Assembly: GCA_030581615.1 (NCBI GenBank)
Contig: JAKTTT010000014.1
Span: 186,001-250,000, forward strand
From: Alloascoidea africana
Taxonomy: Eukaryota > Ascomycota > Alloascoideomycetes > Alloascoideales > Alloascoideaceae
DNA length: 64,000 nt
Reading direction: 5' to 3'
Positions 1 through 12,781 of the stretch are shown here, piece by piece. Numbering within the stretch: position 1 is the stretch's first letter; the number at the start of each line of letters is the position of its first letter. The notes under the pieces were generated by a model. That model did not search any database. It was not told the origin of the DNA and worked only from the letters and a program-made list of their open reading frames with translations. The position numbers and the translations under genes were made by a program.

Positions 1-754
1 AATGCTACTTCTAACCAAACTGTGTACTACTGTATCTTGTGTATGCACAGATCTTCTTCTTCTCGTACCAAACTCACTGAATGAACATCCAGCTGCTAAC
101 AATTGACTGCCCTTATCAAAAGCAAGTTCAGCCTGGCCCTCATAAGTCCAATCCGTATCTACAAATCTGAAATAGGCCTCAGAAATAAGAGCTAGAATAG
201 GGATTTCGTAAAGGATGGTTTCGGCCCATTTCCCCGAAACCTCAATGTCCAGATCATAAGAGGACTCTTCAAATGTAATTCGAACCTGATTCACAGGATC
301 CAGGCGAAATGTCGACAGATACTGATAGTACTCTTGCGGTAGATAAGGGACAGCCTTTCGTAGATACTCAATTTCATCGGGTAAAAAAGTGAGATCTTCC
401 AGGTCTACGAATACAATTGTTAGACGGTTTGTAGTCCAAAGCCTTTGAAAAGAGTGAAACTCACAGTTTACTTCTTTTCTGATCCAATCAGCGGCTTCTT
501 GGTTGAACTTCATACTAGGAGTTCTGTTTGTATACTTGTACAAGACCTCTACGGAAATCGCAAATTAGATAAATTGGTATATTTCTCCTTGAACTTTCCA
601 TTTTTGGGTCTTTCCATCGCTGCTTACCATCTGTTGGAAAATGCTTGTAAACAGCCGCTTGCATTGTAAGCTTGTAGAGGTCTGTGTCCAGTAACGACAC
701 AATGACTCGCTCATCTCGTATGGCATCCGGCTCCTCAATTAGTCTTTCACTCAT
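1..754 (-). CDS. NPT1: Nicotinate phosphoribosyltransferase, 5' part (two introns, runs off window)
   Basis: Converts nicotinate plus PRPP to nicotinate mononucleotide in the NAD salvage (Preiss-Handler) pathway. I read three exons: 754-628, 548-465 and 404 to the window edge, with introns of 79 and 60 bases (GTAAGC...TAG and GTGAGT...TAG). Splicing joins SLLDTDLYKLTMQAAV to KYTNRTPSMKFNQEA and then to YLEDLTFLPDEIEYL, the order found in yeast Npt1. Further on, SEAYFRFVDTDWTYEG and the conserved SEFGTRRRRS segment are clear. The start ATG at 754 gives an N-terminus about ten residues longer than in S. cerevisiae. The C-terminal half lies outside the window. It is divergent from ASF1, with about 800 bases between the starts. 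Confidence 0.95.
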
Positions 755-1550
755 TGAGCTAATGTTTCTTTTATATTACTGTTTGAAGGTATAAAAGAAA
801 AGAGTTCAGTAGCCGTATCTTCTAGTTCTAGAGACTTTTTAGCGTTTAAATTGCTACCAGGAGTAGTAATTACTCACTTCCTTAAACACCCGTTCTCCGT
901 TTACTCGAGACCATCCACTGGACTTTTATTAATTCTGGTATTAACTCTGGTTCTAGACTGAGAAGAGGGTGTCCAATCAGCAGACCAGATTGCGCCCGAC
1001 TTCTGCATCGCCGTTAGATATTCAAAGTAGCTGCTTGCTTTGAAAGTTCTAATTTTTATTATTCTTTGTTATGTGCCTCGCAGATATTCTGAGGTTTTGC
1101 ACAAAATTATATTTTCATATTCTGTTTTTGTGGGCAAATACAACGAGTTTGTTTTCTTTGTCTCCCATGTTTCGTTTTCTTATTCTCGGCTTGTAGACTA
1201 TTCCAATTCTAGCCACATGCTCCCTGATGTTATGAAAAGTTCAGGGTATAATCGGCAGCGAAGGCCATCCAACTCGGTTAGGAGTGAGTTCCAAAGCAAA
1301 AGAGACCGACCGGACTTGACTATAGCACAAGTTCCAGCAAATTGCTGTCACCTAAAGGAAAAGGAAGAGCACATAACACTAACTTTCCATACGGAGATAG
1401 CCATAAGATTTCAAAAAAGAAGAAATTGTAGAAGATGGAGACGCTGTGCATCACGTGATCCAAACATCTCTTGCAAAAATGAAACCACACGCGTCCTTCT
1501 TTTGATAAACTAGAGTAAAAAAGCATAGACACAAGTAATCGCATCGCACA
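755..1550. other. Divergent NPT1/ASF1 intergenic region
   Basis: This is a promoter region shared by two divergent genes. It holds a perfect CACGTG palindrome near the ASF1 side, listed separately. A 157-codon open frame on the plus strand (1040-1513) crosses it, but it has no recognisable domain and I treat it as chance. Nothing else stands out. Confidence 0.6.
1450..1459. promoter_or_regulatory. ATCACGTGAT palindrome, Cbf1/bHLH-type site
   Basis: The ten-base perfect palindrome ATCACGTGAT lies 91 bases upstream of the ASF1 start codon. In yeasts TCACGTG is bound by Cbf1 and other bHLH factors. The position suits a promoter element; binding is inferred. Confidence 0.5.
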
Positions 1551-2658
1551 ATGTCGATAGTATCGCTACTGGGAGTAGACGTTTTAAATAATCCTGCCAA
1601 GTTTACCGATCCCTATGAGTTTGAGATAACATTTGAGTGTCTGGAGCCTTTGAAGGATGGTAAGTTATATATCTACGCGTTGTGGGTCCTGAATTAGTTC
1701 TTGATTGCACAAAGTGTAATGTTCTAACTGTTTATCATCTAGATTTGGAATGGAAACTCACTTATGTGGGGTCGTCAAGATCGTATGTTCATTCTGTTTA
1801 TAGTCATCTTGCTCACTGAAATTTCCATTTGGTTTCTAATTCTTTCATATCATAGACAAGATCATGACCAAGAACTCGAATCTTTCCTGGTAGGACCAGT
1901 ACCAATCGGTGTCAACAAATTTCTGTTCAAAGCAGATGCGCCGTCCCCAGAATTAATCCCAGCAGCGGAACTTGTCAGTGTCACAGTTATTCTCCTCTCT
2001 TGCTCTTATAATGACCAAGAGTTTGTGAGGGTCGGCTACTACGTCAATAATGAGTACGACAGTGAGGAACTAAGGGAAAACCCACCGAATAAAGTCCAAG
2101 TTGATCATGTTGTGAGGAATATTCTGGCTGAAAAACCCCGGGTCACACGGTTCAACATAAAATGGAATAATGAAGGAGGGGACCCTAACGAATTCCCCTC
2201 TGAACAACTTGATGGAGATCTGCGTATGAGTTATTTCGTGTTTTCTCAATAATGACTAGTTTACTAACTCCCAGGATTTACTAGTTGATGATGAAGATGA
2301 TACCTATGGCGACGAAGAAGAGGAGGAGGAGGGAGAAGAAGAAGAGCAGGATGAGGAAGACGAGGAAGAGCCTCCCAAGAAGAGACAGAAAGCATCAAAT
2401 GATAATGGGAACGATGATGACGGCGATGAGGGAGACGAAGATGACGAAGATGATGACGAAGAGGCTGATGAAGTAGAAGAAGCTGAGGAGGAAGCCGAAG
2501 AAGAAGCTGAAGAAGAAGAAGAGGTCGAAGTTATAAAAGTTCAGACTAATGATACTGTAGAAGATTCTCATAACCAGAAGGCAGTATCAAGTATAAGCCA
2601 GACGACCACAGGAACAAAGCTATCCCCAATCAAAGCCCAGGAGATAGAAACAAAGTAA
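1551..2658 (+). CDS. ASF1: Histone H3-H4 chaperone Asf1 (four exons)
   Basis: Nuclear chaperone that binds the H3-H4 dimer and hands it to CAF-1, HIR and Rtt109 during replication and transcription. Exons are 1551-1659, 1743-1782, 1856-2223 and 2285-2658, giving 296 residues. The N-terminus [18 protein letters not shown] and the core segments [31 protein letters not shown] and RFNIKWNNE are hallmark Asf1 sequence. The third intron carries TTACTAAC followed by two AGs; only the second (TTTACTAG) keeps the frame, opening an Asp/Glu-rich tail of about 90 residues that contains a PPKKRQK nuclear-signal-like stretch. A long acidic tail is typical of yeast Asf1 and absent from animal orthologues. 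Intron retention would stop the protein just after the globular core. Confidence 0.95.
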
Positions 2659-4241
2659 GTCTCATTTTCTCTAGCATGAATTGTAATATTAATAAGAACA
2701 TTGAACTATGTAAACTTTATGAACAAATACATTTACAACTACTTGATGCAGTTTGGAAAACGGGCTGACTCTTATCTCCTCATAAAACCTGAACAGAGCC
2801 AATGGTCTTTACATTTTCCAAAAAGATGCCTCACGATCTTGGGAAATTAAAGGTGACAGCTTGTGATCCTATCTTGTCTTATTAACCTTACAAATGGCAT
2901 GGCCTTTCTGACTACAACGTCTCGATCCATCGGGGTTACAACTATCCACTTTGCGTATAATTGACATTACATTGTGAAAAGGCACTTGATATGGTCTTTG
3001 GTCTCATATCAGTGTATTTGTTATTTTGTGACCCTAATTCGCGTTATTGTGTTGGTGGTCATAGTGAGGTGTTCCGGCGATTATGCGGAGGTTACACTCG
3101 AGATTTCGCTGAACCGAAGATGCAAAAAGAAATGGATCTTTACAGTTTGCTTTTACTGGCTCTTCTGTAGTGCTTCAGAAGATTTTGTATTCTTAATGCC
3201 ATACAAGAAGCTTGCACTTTAGTACCGAACATTTTCACAAATGCTGATGTACAACTAGAAAGTTGCCAGTTTCTAATTTTGACAGACATGAATAGTATCT
3301 GTCAATTCCCCACGAGGTTGGTATATTTATCGCAGAACACCTAATTTTAGACAACAACCAAAATAGAGCCAAACCAATTTAAGCCTCCTAGTACACAGAG
3401 AATCGAAACCTCATCCTTCTCTGTTTTATCAAATCCCTACATTGTTTTACCATTCTCCTCTTCTAGGTTTCCGCTTGATAACAGGGAACATTTGGAAGGA
3501 AGGTTCATTGAAGTTGAATATCCTTCATCTAGAATCACACTATTGATAGAGGTGTCACGGCGTAGTAAGATTTCTTTACTGCAGATGCTCTTTTTCCCCA
3601 GCGCGGGGAATTAAATCCTTCGTTTTCTCCGAACTCAGAAATAGATGTTGGTTCTGCCGTCACTGGGTCGCTGTCTGTCTATTGAGTTCTCTTCAAGCAC
3701 TCTTGAGACTGTTCTATTTCTATCTCGGAAATGCTCCGAGCCTTCCTTTCTGGGTTAACATGCCAGCAGTATTATTCAAGGCACTCCTGAATTAAACTGG
3801 AACCGCTCTTCAAGTTAGTTCATTTATTCTCCTACTCTTGATGGGCATCTGGCTTAGGCTCAACACCTTGTAAACCTCCTCACATGCGTGGACTTGAGCT
3901 CAATGAATTCCATCTCCCTTCCTGCAAGGAACCCTCCAAGGCTTTTACGACTAGCATTACTGAAGGAGACACAACTTAGCACAAGTCGACCCACAGTACG
4001 GATAAAAAATACACAAAATCTCTCAAAAATATTTAGACACGTATATCAGCGGAGCAAATCCAATATTCAAATCTATCTGTACGTTCACATTTCTTTGAGA
4101 CCCCTAGTATAACCCCTTATTGGCACAGCAAAACAGTAAATAAAAATGAGAAAAATATAGATATCGAAAAGTAAAAGTTGTCACAGGAATAGCAGCTCAT
4201 CAAATGAGCGAAACAGTATCATATAGATAACGTGAGAAAGT
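2659..4241. other. Convergent intergenic region, ASF1/SUN
   Basis: About 1.6 kb between the 3' ends of ASF1 and the SUN-family gene. Open frames here are short (under 85 codons), overlap one another and show no family similarity. I see no tRNA or other RNA gene signature. Confidence 0.6.
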
Positions 4242-5537
4242 TCAATACAGGACAAATTGGGCTTTGCCAGATAAGACAGCAATGGTGCAACCGTCGCCTC
4301 CAGAGGCGGTGCTACCACTGAAGACGCCATCTTCATACTTGCAAGTGCCACTGATACTGGCGCCACCGACAGCCTCGATTCTGACATTGAAGTTGGCAGC
4401 TTCGTAATTGTTCGGGTTAGGGATTAAGGACAGATAAGCTTTGCCATCTGTGTGCCCTGCTCCAAAGACCAATGGTGCCCAATTTCCAACTTGTGACGAT
4501 GGTGTTCCCCAAATGCATCCGTCTTCGGCGCTTACACCAGCATTGTTAACGTAATACTGGGCAGATGTTTTCATAGACTGCCAGGAGTAATATTCATCGC
4601 CATCTACAACGGAAAGTGGTTGGGATCCACCACCATTAACAACAGTTGGGATGCACATATTTTCACTTCCTGGATAATCGGTTCGACAGATGCTAACAAC
4701 GTTGTCAAGCGTTGAGGTGACGACTGCCAAGTCTTGATCTTGCTCACAAAGATTTCCCTGGTTGGCATTTGTACGGTATAAATATCCATCGTCCTTGCAG
4801 TATAGCCCACCAAGAGAAACGCCATTGGCAGGCTGATTGCTGGGCCATTGTGTCTTGGACATACCAGGCTGGCAAGCATAAGAGCAATAACTCCCGGGAC
4901 TGCAAGGGCCCGAGTTCTTGGTGTCGCCATTTTCGTTTGCAATGGTGGTCCAACCTCCAAGTCCGAGCCAATCAATTGAAACTACCCCATTACCGCTGGG
5001 GAACTTTGAACATTTAATTGTCCCATCTTCGAAAGACCCAGAAGACCCAGAAGGTTCAGATGACCCAGATGGCTCAGCGGACCCAGAAGATTGGAAAGAT
5101 CCGGAAGGTTTGGATGACTTAAAAGATTGAGATGACTTAGAAGATTGGGGTGATTCAGATGAGAATTTCCCAGAACCAGAGCTGGAAGTTGAAGGAGTGT
5201 AGAATTCAGAGGCAACTGTAGTGGAAGCTGAATACGAGAGTCGGGTCGCAAAAGAAGGTTTAGAAACGATAGCTGATGCTGAAGATGAACTTGTATCTGA
5301 AGCGATGGAGCTTTCTTCATAAGAGTCTGTTACACCCAACTCACTAAAAAACTCGTCAGCAGAAACTTTTGCTTGAGGGTAATGAATCTTGGTTACTGTT
5401 TTGTGCACAACGACAACGTCATCACGTTTGTGCTTATGTTGATTGTGAGAGTGTTCAATGGGTGAGGGAGCTCCTTGGACACCAACCAAGTTGAATGAAG
5501 CCGCCAGGGCAAAAACGATAGATGATGCGAATTTCAT
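4242..5537 (-). CDS. SUN-family secreted cell-wall protein (Sim1/Sun4/Uth1/Nca3 group)
   Basis: Secreted wall-associated beta-glucan-modifying protein of the fungal SUN family (GH132), involved in septation and wall remodelling. The 431-residue protein has a signal peptide (about residues 1-22, ending GVQG|APS), a Kex2-type KHKR site at 35-38, a Ser-rich linker (about 76-165) and the cysteine-rich SUN domain to the C-terminus. Diagnostic segments include [52 protein letters not shown] and EDGCIWGT. Length and architecture match the family. No intron is needed. I cannot tell which of the paralogous S. cerevisiae members it corresponds to, so no symbol is given. Confidence 0.95.
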   Translation of the reverse strand: MKFASSIVFALAASFNLVGVQGAPSPIEHSHNQHKHKRDDVVVVHKTVTKIHYPQAKVSADEFFSELGVTDSYEESSIASDTSSSSASAIVSKPSFATRLSYSASTTVASEFYTPSTSSSGSGKFSSESPQSSKSSQSFKSSKPSGSFQSSGSAEPSGSSEPSGSSGSFEDGTIKCSKFPSGNGVVSIDWLGLGGWTTIANENGDTKNSGPCSPGSYCSYACQPGMSKTQWPSNQPANGVSLGGLYCKDDGYLYRTNANQGNLCEQDQDLAVVTSTLDNVVSICRTDYPGSENMCIPTVVNGGGSQPLSVVDGDEYYSWQSMKTSAQYYVNNAGVSAEDGCIWGTPSSQVGNWAPLVFGAGHTDGKAYLSLIPNPNNYEAANFNVRIEAVGGASISGTCKYEDGVFSGSTASGGDGCTIAVLSGKAQFVLY

Positions 5538-8500
5538 AATTCAGATGTTGTCTATAGTAGGAAACCTAACTTGAAGAAATAACTGAAGGTTAGTAGGAAA
5601 GTTATTGGTCGCTCGCCCGTTGGCATGAATTTGAACCCAAGAAAACAGACTCCAGAAAAGTCACAATCTAGATTGATTCAGACGCAATGATGCTGATATC
5701 CAGACATTGATCGATATTTGTGGCACTACTCGAAGGCAACTTACTGTTAAGGATAAGTACTGTACAAGGTCAAGGTCGACTGCTCCAGAGTTACAAGGAG
5801 TTTATTTCTATTTAGTTTTGATAAAGGAGAGAGAGTTTGTCCACCAAGTAAAGGAAAGTGAGATCTTCAGAACTATGATAGTTAGAAGAAACAGAGAAAA
5901 GGAGAGATAACAAAGGACGGACAGCAAAAAGCTACGGATAGACAATTTAATAAGAGAACGAAACAAAAGCAAGAGAAGAGAAGACGTTACAAGGAAAACA
6001 CTGGTGTTTATATATTTCAGCATCGATGTTCAATTGCACTCCTGCATATTATGTCTGCTGTACTTTTGCCTGTAAAGATTGCTGCTGCTTTCACTTGCCC
6101 ATGCAATTGAGGATAGCCACATTCGAAGAAAGCTTTTTTGACACTTGCAAATTATCTCATTATCTTAATACTTTTTAACCATTATTAGATTTGATATCCA
6201 TGGCCCGAGGAAAGACTTTTCTAGTATATTTTTAAGGACCACATTGATTCTCTGTTCGTTTTTTTGGCCATCTACTTATACTCAAAGTTTGCCAATCCAT
6301 ACACCCTTCATGCAAGATTCAAGGAACATTTTTCAATTAAGATTTGAAAAAGTCCCCCAGATTGGGATCTAGATCGATCGACGACAATAACTCTTCTCGA
6401 AATTCCAAAAGCTACAGAAATGAAAAGGCCAATAAGTCTAGCAAGAGGAAAAGTCTGTGTGCGAACCAGACCGAATTTCAGAAAAAATAGTCTTCCATTT
6501 TTTTAATCAGCTAGACATACCTAGCATCCAATGAGTATAAAGTAATATCAAACCAGAGTAACTTTTCCCAGAGATGACTTGAACTGCAGGTCATGAAGAT
6601 ATACCCCAACGTTCATTTAACTTTAGTATTTGGCGAAAAGTGGTAATTTTCCACTTTGGTAGTCTTGATGTACACTTAGATCTGCTGGCTGGGGGCTTGT
6701 TCTGGATCTTCTCCCACATTAAGAATCCTCCAAGATTGATAAAACCAAGATCTTTGCTTTGAAACCAGTTTTAGTTGCTGGTGATTCTGTCAAGATAGTG
6801 TTTTAAAAGATGTATTCCCAGATTCGGTGTTATCTGTATTTTCAGTTCAAAGTGCTAGCTCTACCAAGAAAGCACCAGAACCAGAGGATATCACGACTTG
6901 TTCTCAACGGTCTAACATATGACGGTTTAATTGCTTATTGCTTTTATGCAGGGATTATTTTCTTTGTCGCAGAGAACACATAATTGACACAGGAATTCAC
7001 GGATAATCCTATTTGGTCTTAGTGCTCCACTTTATTGTGGTTCTTTGATGAGAACAATAATCCCACGTCTTGGCTACGAAAGCGGTTTACTTCCCTATTA
7101 GTAAGGAAAACAAACAAAAAGAAATATCTCTGGGAAGCACATTAACAGCTTTGGATTATGGGAAGAAATCTCGTTAGTTTCAGCAGTTTGGAAATAGGTA
7201 ATTCCACTTAAAATCACGAAAGAAACACGGATATTTGGAAAAGCATAACACAAGTACTATGTATCTTTCAACTTCACCTTTGGACATAAAATGTATCGCA
7301 GGAGCACCCGGACTACTAAAGTAGCCGCATAACGCTATTGAGTTGTATTTAATTATCTTCGAAAAGTTGATGAGAAGTACTAATTCCAAATATTTTCTGA
7401 TGACATCTTTTTTTTCGGGCTAGTTTAGTGCTATTTCAATCACTCTTGGAGAAGTTCTTTTCCAACTTACACGAGGATTAATTCTTGTGTTCTGTCCGTA
7501 AGCTGATACCTTTGATAATTTTGTTTGTTGTATTGTCCAAATTCAAGGTTGAAGTTCATCGTTACAGGCAACGTTGCAGTTTCTGTGGCGATGGGTAACC
7601 CTTGAAGAGAGACTTTTTCTATGCATCCATTGGCTTGTCTTAAGATCGCATCAGCAGATTGTCCTCGTGCTTTAACTTCAGTCGTTCCGAAAATGATTAA
7701 CAGAAGTATTAATCTAGAACTACTAAACCTAGTTTGAATGTTTCGGGGTAGAGGAGGTTAACATGGATAACGAAAGTCAAAGGAATACCGCTGGTCCATG
7801 AGATCTGCTTCCATAGTCAAGGTCTATTATTTTTGCTATGTATTCTTCATTCGTATTATGTTCCCAGCTCTCTCTGACGTCTATGACAGACTAGTATACC
7901 CTTCAGTTGGCTGAAAATTTTGACAAGTTTTTTTGGCTTTGAGATGTGCATGAGTCCATTAACACGCCAAACCTGGATAAATCTCAGTCCCACACTATCT
8001 ATTGATCCCAGATCCTGGTCTGGTCAAAAAAGAAGCTTTTAGACCAAAAAATCTTTTGAAATTCAGACAGGAGATTTTTCTTGCAGGATGGCTGAATGCG
8101 AAGGTACATTTGACTAGGCTCTTCTCTTCTGTGTCCCTGCACTATGGATAGAAGAGAAATCAAGCAATGGTTACATCTGTTTTTAGGGGCATAACAGTTG
8201 CTTCATACTTGCGGTTCTGTCATTGTTTTATAGAACTTGATAAGAATTCTGTTAGCTGATTTTCACCAAACGTACTCTCATGCTTTTGCTTCCAATTCGA
8301 TGGACAACAGTAGATCTGTGAAAAGTCAGAGGCTTTTTGGGGGGTAATGCGATATTGGCATGTCTTGCTCACTATGAGTTCTACATAAATAAAACCCTGA
8401 TAGGTTATTACGCTTGGATAGATTATAAGCTCTTTGTTTTCTATATAGAATTGAAAAGGGCTTCCTATATGTATACTTTAAGAAATAGATCAGCAGTTAT

Positions 8501-8848
8501 TGAGCATGAACACGATGGGAAAACACAACACACGAACTATCATGAGGTAAATCTAATTTGGCATTATAATCTGCTCTTCAAGGGAAGTTGTTGCAAGTAT
8601 GGTTAGATTAGATGGTTAATTACAACAAATTCTCTAAGACTATGCTACTATAATACAAGAACAATAAATAAAAACAGTCAAAAAGTCAAAAAGTCAAAAA
8701 TCAGGAAACTTTTGTTTACATTAGTGTTTGGTACAAAAGGTCCAAAGTCGTTTATCTTCCAAAGCATTAATATCCTTATACAAACAAAGTTGTAGTAAGG
8801 TATAGCGTCGATGAATTGAAAATAGTGAGTTAGAAACGTAGAATATAA
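5538..8848. other. 3.3 kb intergenic region upstream of the SUN gene
   Basis: AT-rich region between the SUN-gene start and the 3' end of the velvet gene. No open frame above 90 codons and none resembling a protein family. It probably contains the SUN promoter. I see nothing definite in it. Confidence 0.6.
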
Positions 8849-11323
8849 CTACTGAGGTGGTAAACCCAGATTCTTTAGCGAAGGCAATTTTAAGTCTCCA
8901 GTTTTTGAGGAAGTGGAAACGTCCGAAGTCGCTTTCGACACTGAAGAGGGGTCCTTGGCAACTGAGGTAGCTGTTGTCAAAACTGGATTATACAACATAT
9001 CGTGCGATGCTTCGCTTACGGTGGAAGAGGTGGTAAGCAAAGATGGCACATTAACTGGAGCTTGATTGGGATTCCCAGTAGTAAGAGACATAGGAAGGGA
9101 GGGCAAGGCTCCAACTGTACTTCTTCTGACCGGAAGACTCAGAATTGGAGTCAGTGAAGGTTGTTGTTGCACTTGAGATCCACTAGCAAAGAGCTGGCGG
9201 GCGACAATATTCGATCCTTTGCCTGCGTATTGTAAGGCTGTTGGAGATGGACCTGATGTTGACGTTTTTGCGCTTTGCTGTAAGAGTTCGGTCGGACTGA
9301 TAGAGATACTAGAACCAGAAGCAAAAGAAGGACCTTCACTTCCTATATTATAGCTCCAATCTGGTGTTACAAGTGATGTAGAGCTTAAAGGTAAAGAGCT
9401 TACAGTAAGCTGCTGCCTTTGTTGAAATGGGTCCACTTGTGGCAGTACCAGCAGTGGAGGAATACTCCCGGTGCTTAACGCTCGCATCTGTTTGAGAGGA
9501 GGGGCATGTAGGTCTGAACTTATTTCCTGCTCTTCCCGAGACCGCAAATCAAACGTACTAGGTGTTGATATTTTTCTTTTGTTTCGAATACTGCTCAATG
9601 GGGGAGTTGTAAATTGTATTTCAGACAATGGAGGAAGAGGTGCCGAGGGTTGAAGCATAAATCGCTTCCCTGCAGGCTGTGGACCCTTAAAATGGCTAAA
9701 GGCTACTGCTGATGATGGAGGAGTTGTGTGAGTCTCATGTTTGGGCACTTCTTCTGGTGGAATATAGTTAGGAGGATGTCTTGCTTTGGCTTCATTTCCA
9801 GCTTTGGTTCTACAAAGTACATGTTAGTTCTCAGTTTCGATGGGAATATGCAATTCAAGAACTAACTCACCTTTTCGGTTCTTTTCGAAGCCTAAGCCGA
9901 ACTCCTTGTTCACAGACCAGTTTTGTCAAAGGAGAAGATAATAGAGATCCAGAAAACCTTTTTGGCGAAAGAACTAAGATAATTGTTAGTTGATACGTCC
10001 ATCAACGATTTAGCCCAATTAATTACAATACCTGAGAAAAAACTTGAGTCAATTGAAGCTTTGAATGACAATCCCTTTTCACTACAAAAATTAGTGGAAA
10101 GTTTTGGCAAAATTATCTAATTCCACTCACCTTAGCTCAAAGAGTCTAAACTTTAGCTTAAACTCTCCTGGAACCAGCATCGACAGATCTCCAAAAACAA
10201 AATACAGTCCTGTGTCCTCATGGTATGAGATCGTATTACCTGATGCCGATCGAATTCCCAGTAGAGGATATGATGAATCATGATTGAACTTCTCAATGAG
10301 CTTTTCTTTTCCTTTGCTTGAATGAGGTGAATAAGTTTTTCGAGAAGTAGTCGAAGCAGCTTTGCTTTTAGCCTTCTTGCCTTTGGATGTCGTAGGCTCT
10401 TCTGGTTTTTTAGAGTCTTGAAGTACTTCACAGAACACAAGAAAAGTTTTGCCAAAGAGCCAAGATGGACTATACTCTATTGAACAACGATAAGGAAGGT
10501 TAGCGATGCACTGGGTAACTTGTGAGATTTCACTTACCATCACAAAGACCTTTTGGTGGATGGTCTAGGTTTTCCCTGACAACTGAAACTTTTAGAATAG
10601 GGGGAGGATCTAATGCTCTTCTATCTATCTGTCCGGTTTTATCTGCTGGTAAGGTAACTTTACATTGAATTGGCTCCTGCAAAAGTCTTATACTGTATTG
10701 TGGTTTTCTAATCCAAAGCATGTTAAAACGGCTGGCCAAAAGATTGCAATGACAAATACTTTGTACCTTTGAGGCTCCGAATAGGAAACCCTTGACTGAT
10801 TTAGTGCCTGTTGAATTGTTATTTGATGTTTCCCGATACCTGAAGTTATTCCTATACTGCTTGAGCTTTCAGGAACATTTTGCTCGCTCTGAGAGTATAA
10901 GCGGTGCGTCAAAGATGAAGACGATTCTGAACCTGTTATATTTATGATAGATGACTGTTGAAAATCCTGGGGCAAGACAAATCCAGGGTACGAGCTTGAT
11001 GTAAGGGCTGGACCGAAACGTAGTCGAGCTTTGTGCTGGTGACGATCATGTATGTCTCCCGTGCTGTGAAATCTTCTGCTGAATAGGTCTGCAGATTGAA
11101 TTTGTGAAGTCTGCATAGTAGGCGCTTTTGTGACTTTTTGTGTTGAACTGGCGGATGTAAAGATTAATTGGCTTGCAAGCAATGGCTCTGTTGCTGGAGG
11201 ATGGTGGTGTGAACTTTGATTTTTGGTAGACAAATGTATTGATGGGGCTTGCCGCTCACTCGAACTTTTGTCGTCAGATTTTTTTTCATGCTTCAAGTTT
11301 TCAGGAATATTGAAGCTATCCAT
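8849..11323 (-). CDS. Velvet-domain transcriptional regulator (six exons, 728 residues)
   Basis: Velvet proteins are fungal DNA-binding regulators of development and secondary metabolism (VeA, VelB, VelC, VosA) with an NF-kappaB-like fold. Exons, 5' to 3', are 11323-10767, 10707-10538, 10476-10131, 10081-10032, 9973-9871 and 9809-8849; the five introns are 49-61 bases and every phase agrees. The domain begins QYSIRLLQEP (about residue 189), then DRRALDPPPILKV (214-226), then SWLFGKTFLVFCEVL; a Lys/Ser-rich insert of roughly 60 residues follows. It resumes with GLYFVFGDLSMLVPGEFKLKFRLFEL (ending near 357), SVLSPKRFSGS and EQGVRLRLRKE (to about 406). An insert in the middle of the domain recalls VelB. 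A Ser/Thr-rich N-terminus (185 residues) and a long Ser/Pro/Gln C-terminus (about 320) look disordered. The subfamily is uncertain. Confidence 0.86.
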
Positions 11324-12781
11324 TTATATATTCCCAACGGAAGATTTTGACCTTAAATGCTATGTTGTGGTGCTCAAAAGATAATAAAACAGCTCAAGTA
11401 TCATCCAAAATATACAATGCAAAAGGAAATCGGAAGTAGTGATTGAGAGAAAAAAGTAGAGAAAAAGAGAGATTCTCCGAATAAGCGCTCAGGCTGGGGG
11501 TGGCACAGGGAACAGTGTCAGGTTAAAACACCTGGAAAATTGAAAGCGTAAGGTTCCGAATAAGATCAGTGAACGCCTTCAATAGCCAAAGGTTAGAATT
11601 AGAAATGGGCTCTGGGAAGCAATGATATGTGAATTGACAATTCTATTTTATTGGAACAACAAAGATAAAACACTGCTTTCGATCAATATATCAAACCAGT
11701 TTCCAAAGAGACCTGAGGTTGTAAGCAAAAGAAGAATTAGAACGAGTATTTAGATAGACAAACTTGTTAGTGACTAGGTAAAGTATGCTTAAAGAAAATG
11801 TGGTTGTTTTTCCAGTCTAAAATAAAATTCTGACAACCAGGATAGAGAAAAACACTCTTCTCCTTCCTCTACTATATTATATAATAAGGGGAAAGCATCT
11901 AAGAGATCTCCAGAGTTTTAATGCAAGAAGGGTTACAATATTATACTCTCCATATGCCCAAATTTTCGCATTTGACAGAAAACGAATGAAGGCGCCGAGA
12001 AAAATCCTGAAATGTCTATTGCATGGTATAGCAAAATAAATCCCAAAATCTATTTAATGGCAACTGTGTATTAGAATTGAATATTCGAGGATTGGTGTGT
12101 ATGGCTGATTATTAGATGTCAATGGTATGGGGCGACATTAAGGCCTTAGATAAAAACATTATTAACTTCAAATCAAAAATCAATAGAAAAGGAATATCAC
12201 TCCAGTAGTAAGACAGTTTTTGCAAGGTTTTGTTCAAAAGGTTTATCATTGTAATTAAAGAAAATTGTTGGTAATGTTGACTGCATGAGTATGAAGGTGC
12301 GCCTTAACATAATAGTGAGAACCACATGCTCAGGTGGAAAAACCTCCTTAGTATTTGGTCAGAAAAACCTTTTTCCGCCACTTTGTGTCCCTTCAAACAG
12401 TGACAAACTTGAGCACAATTTTCCTGCCAATCATTACATTTTGTTCACTGGTGTAAATGTTGGTTATGCAGGTTATACAGTCGCATCGTGCAGACGCCCA
12501 GCACATATGCAAACTTACAGTATCTGGACGGAAAAAAGCGTGTCATCTATTTAATATGTCCACAGACAGGGTCATATCATATAATTGGAGACACTTTGCT
12601 TGAAATTCAAAGTAGTTCAAAACGGTGGGATCTGAGTCATCAAAGATCACGAATCAGATATACGACTTGGAAAATTGTCGACTTCCTTATCCGGCTAGGA
12701 AACCAATACGCTCCACCGCTTCTTACTTGTAAAGAAGAAGTGCGTCCCTCGCATTCTTTGCAATTTGTAATTGGACACCCT

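Noticed and set aside
1040-1513. 157-codon plus-strand frame between NPT1 and ASF1
   Set aside because: No ATG-supported start, composition rich in Ser/Arg/Phe with no domain, and it covers the ASF1 promoter including the CACGTG site.
2285-2476. Met/Lys/Arg-rich plus-strand frame inside the ASF1 last exon
   Set aside because: Out-of-frame reading of the acidic Asf1 tail (GAA/GAT repeats read one base off).
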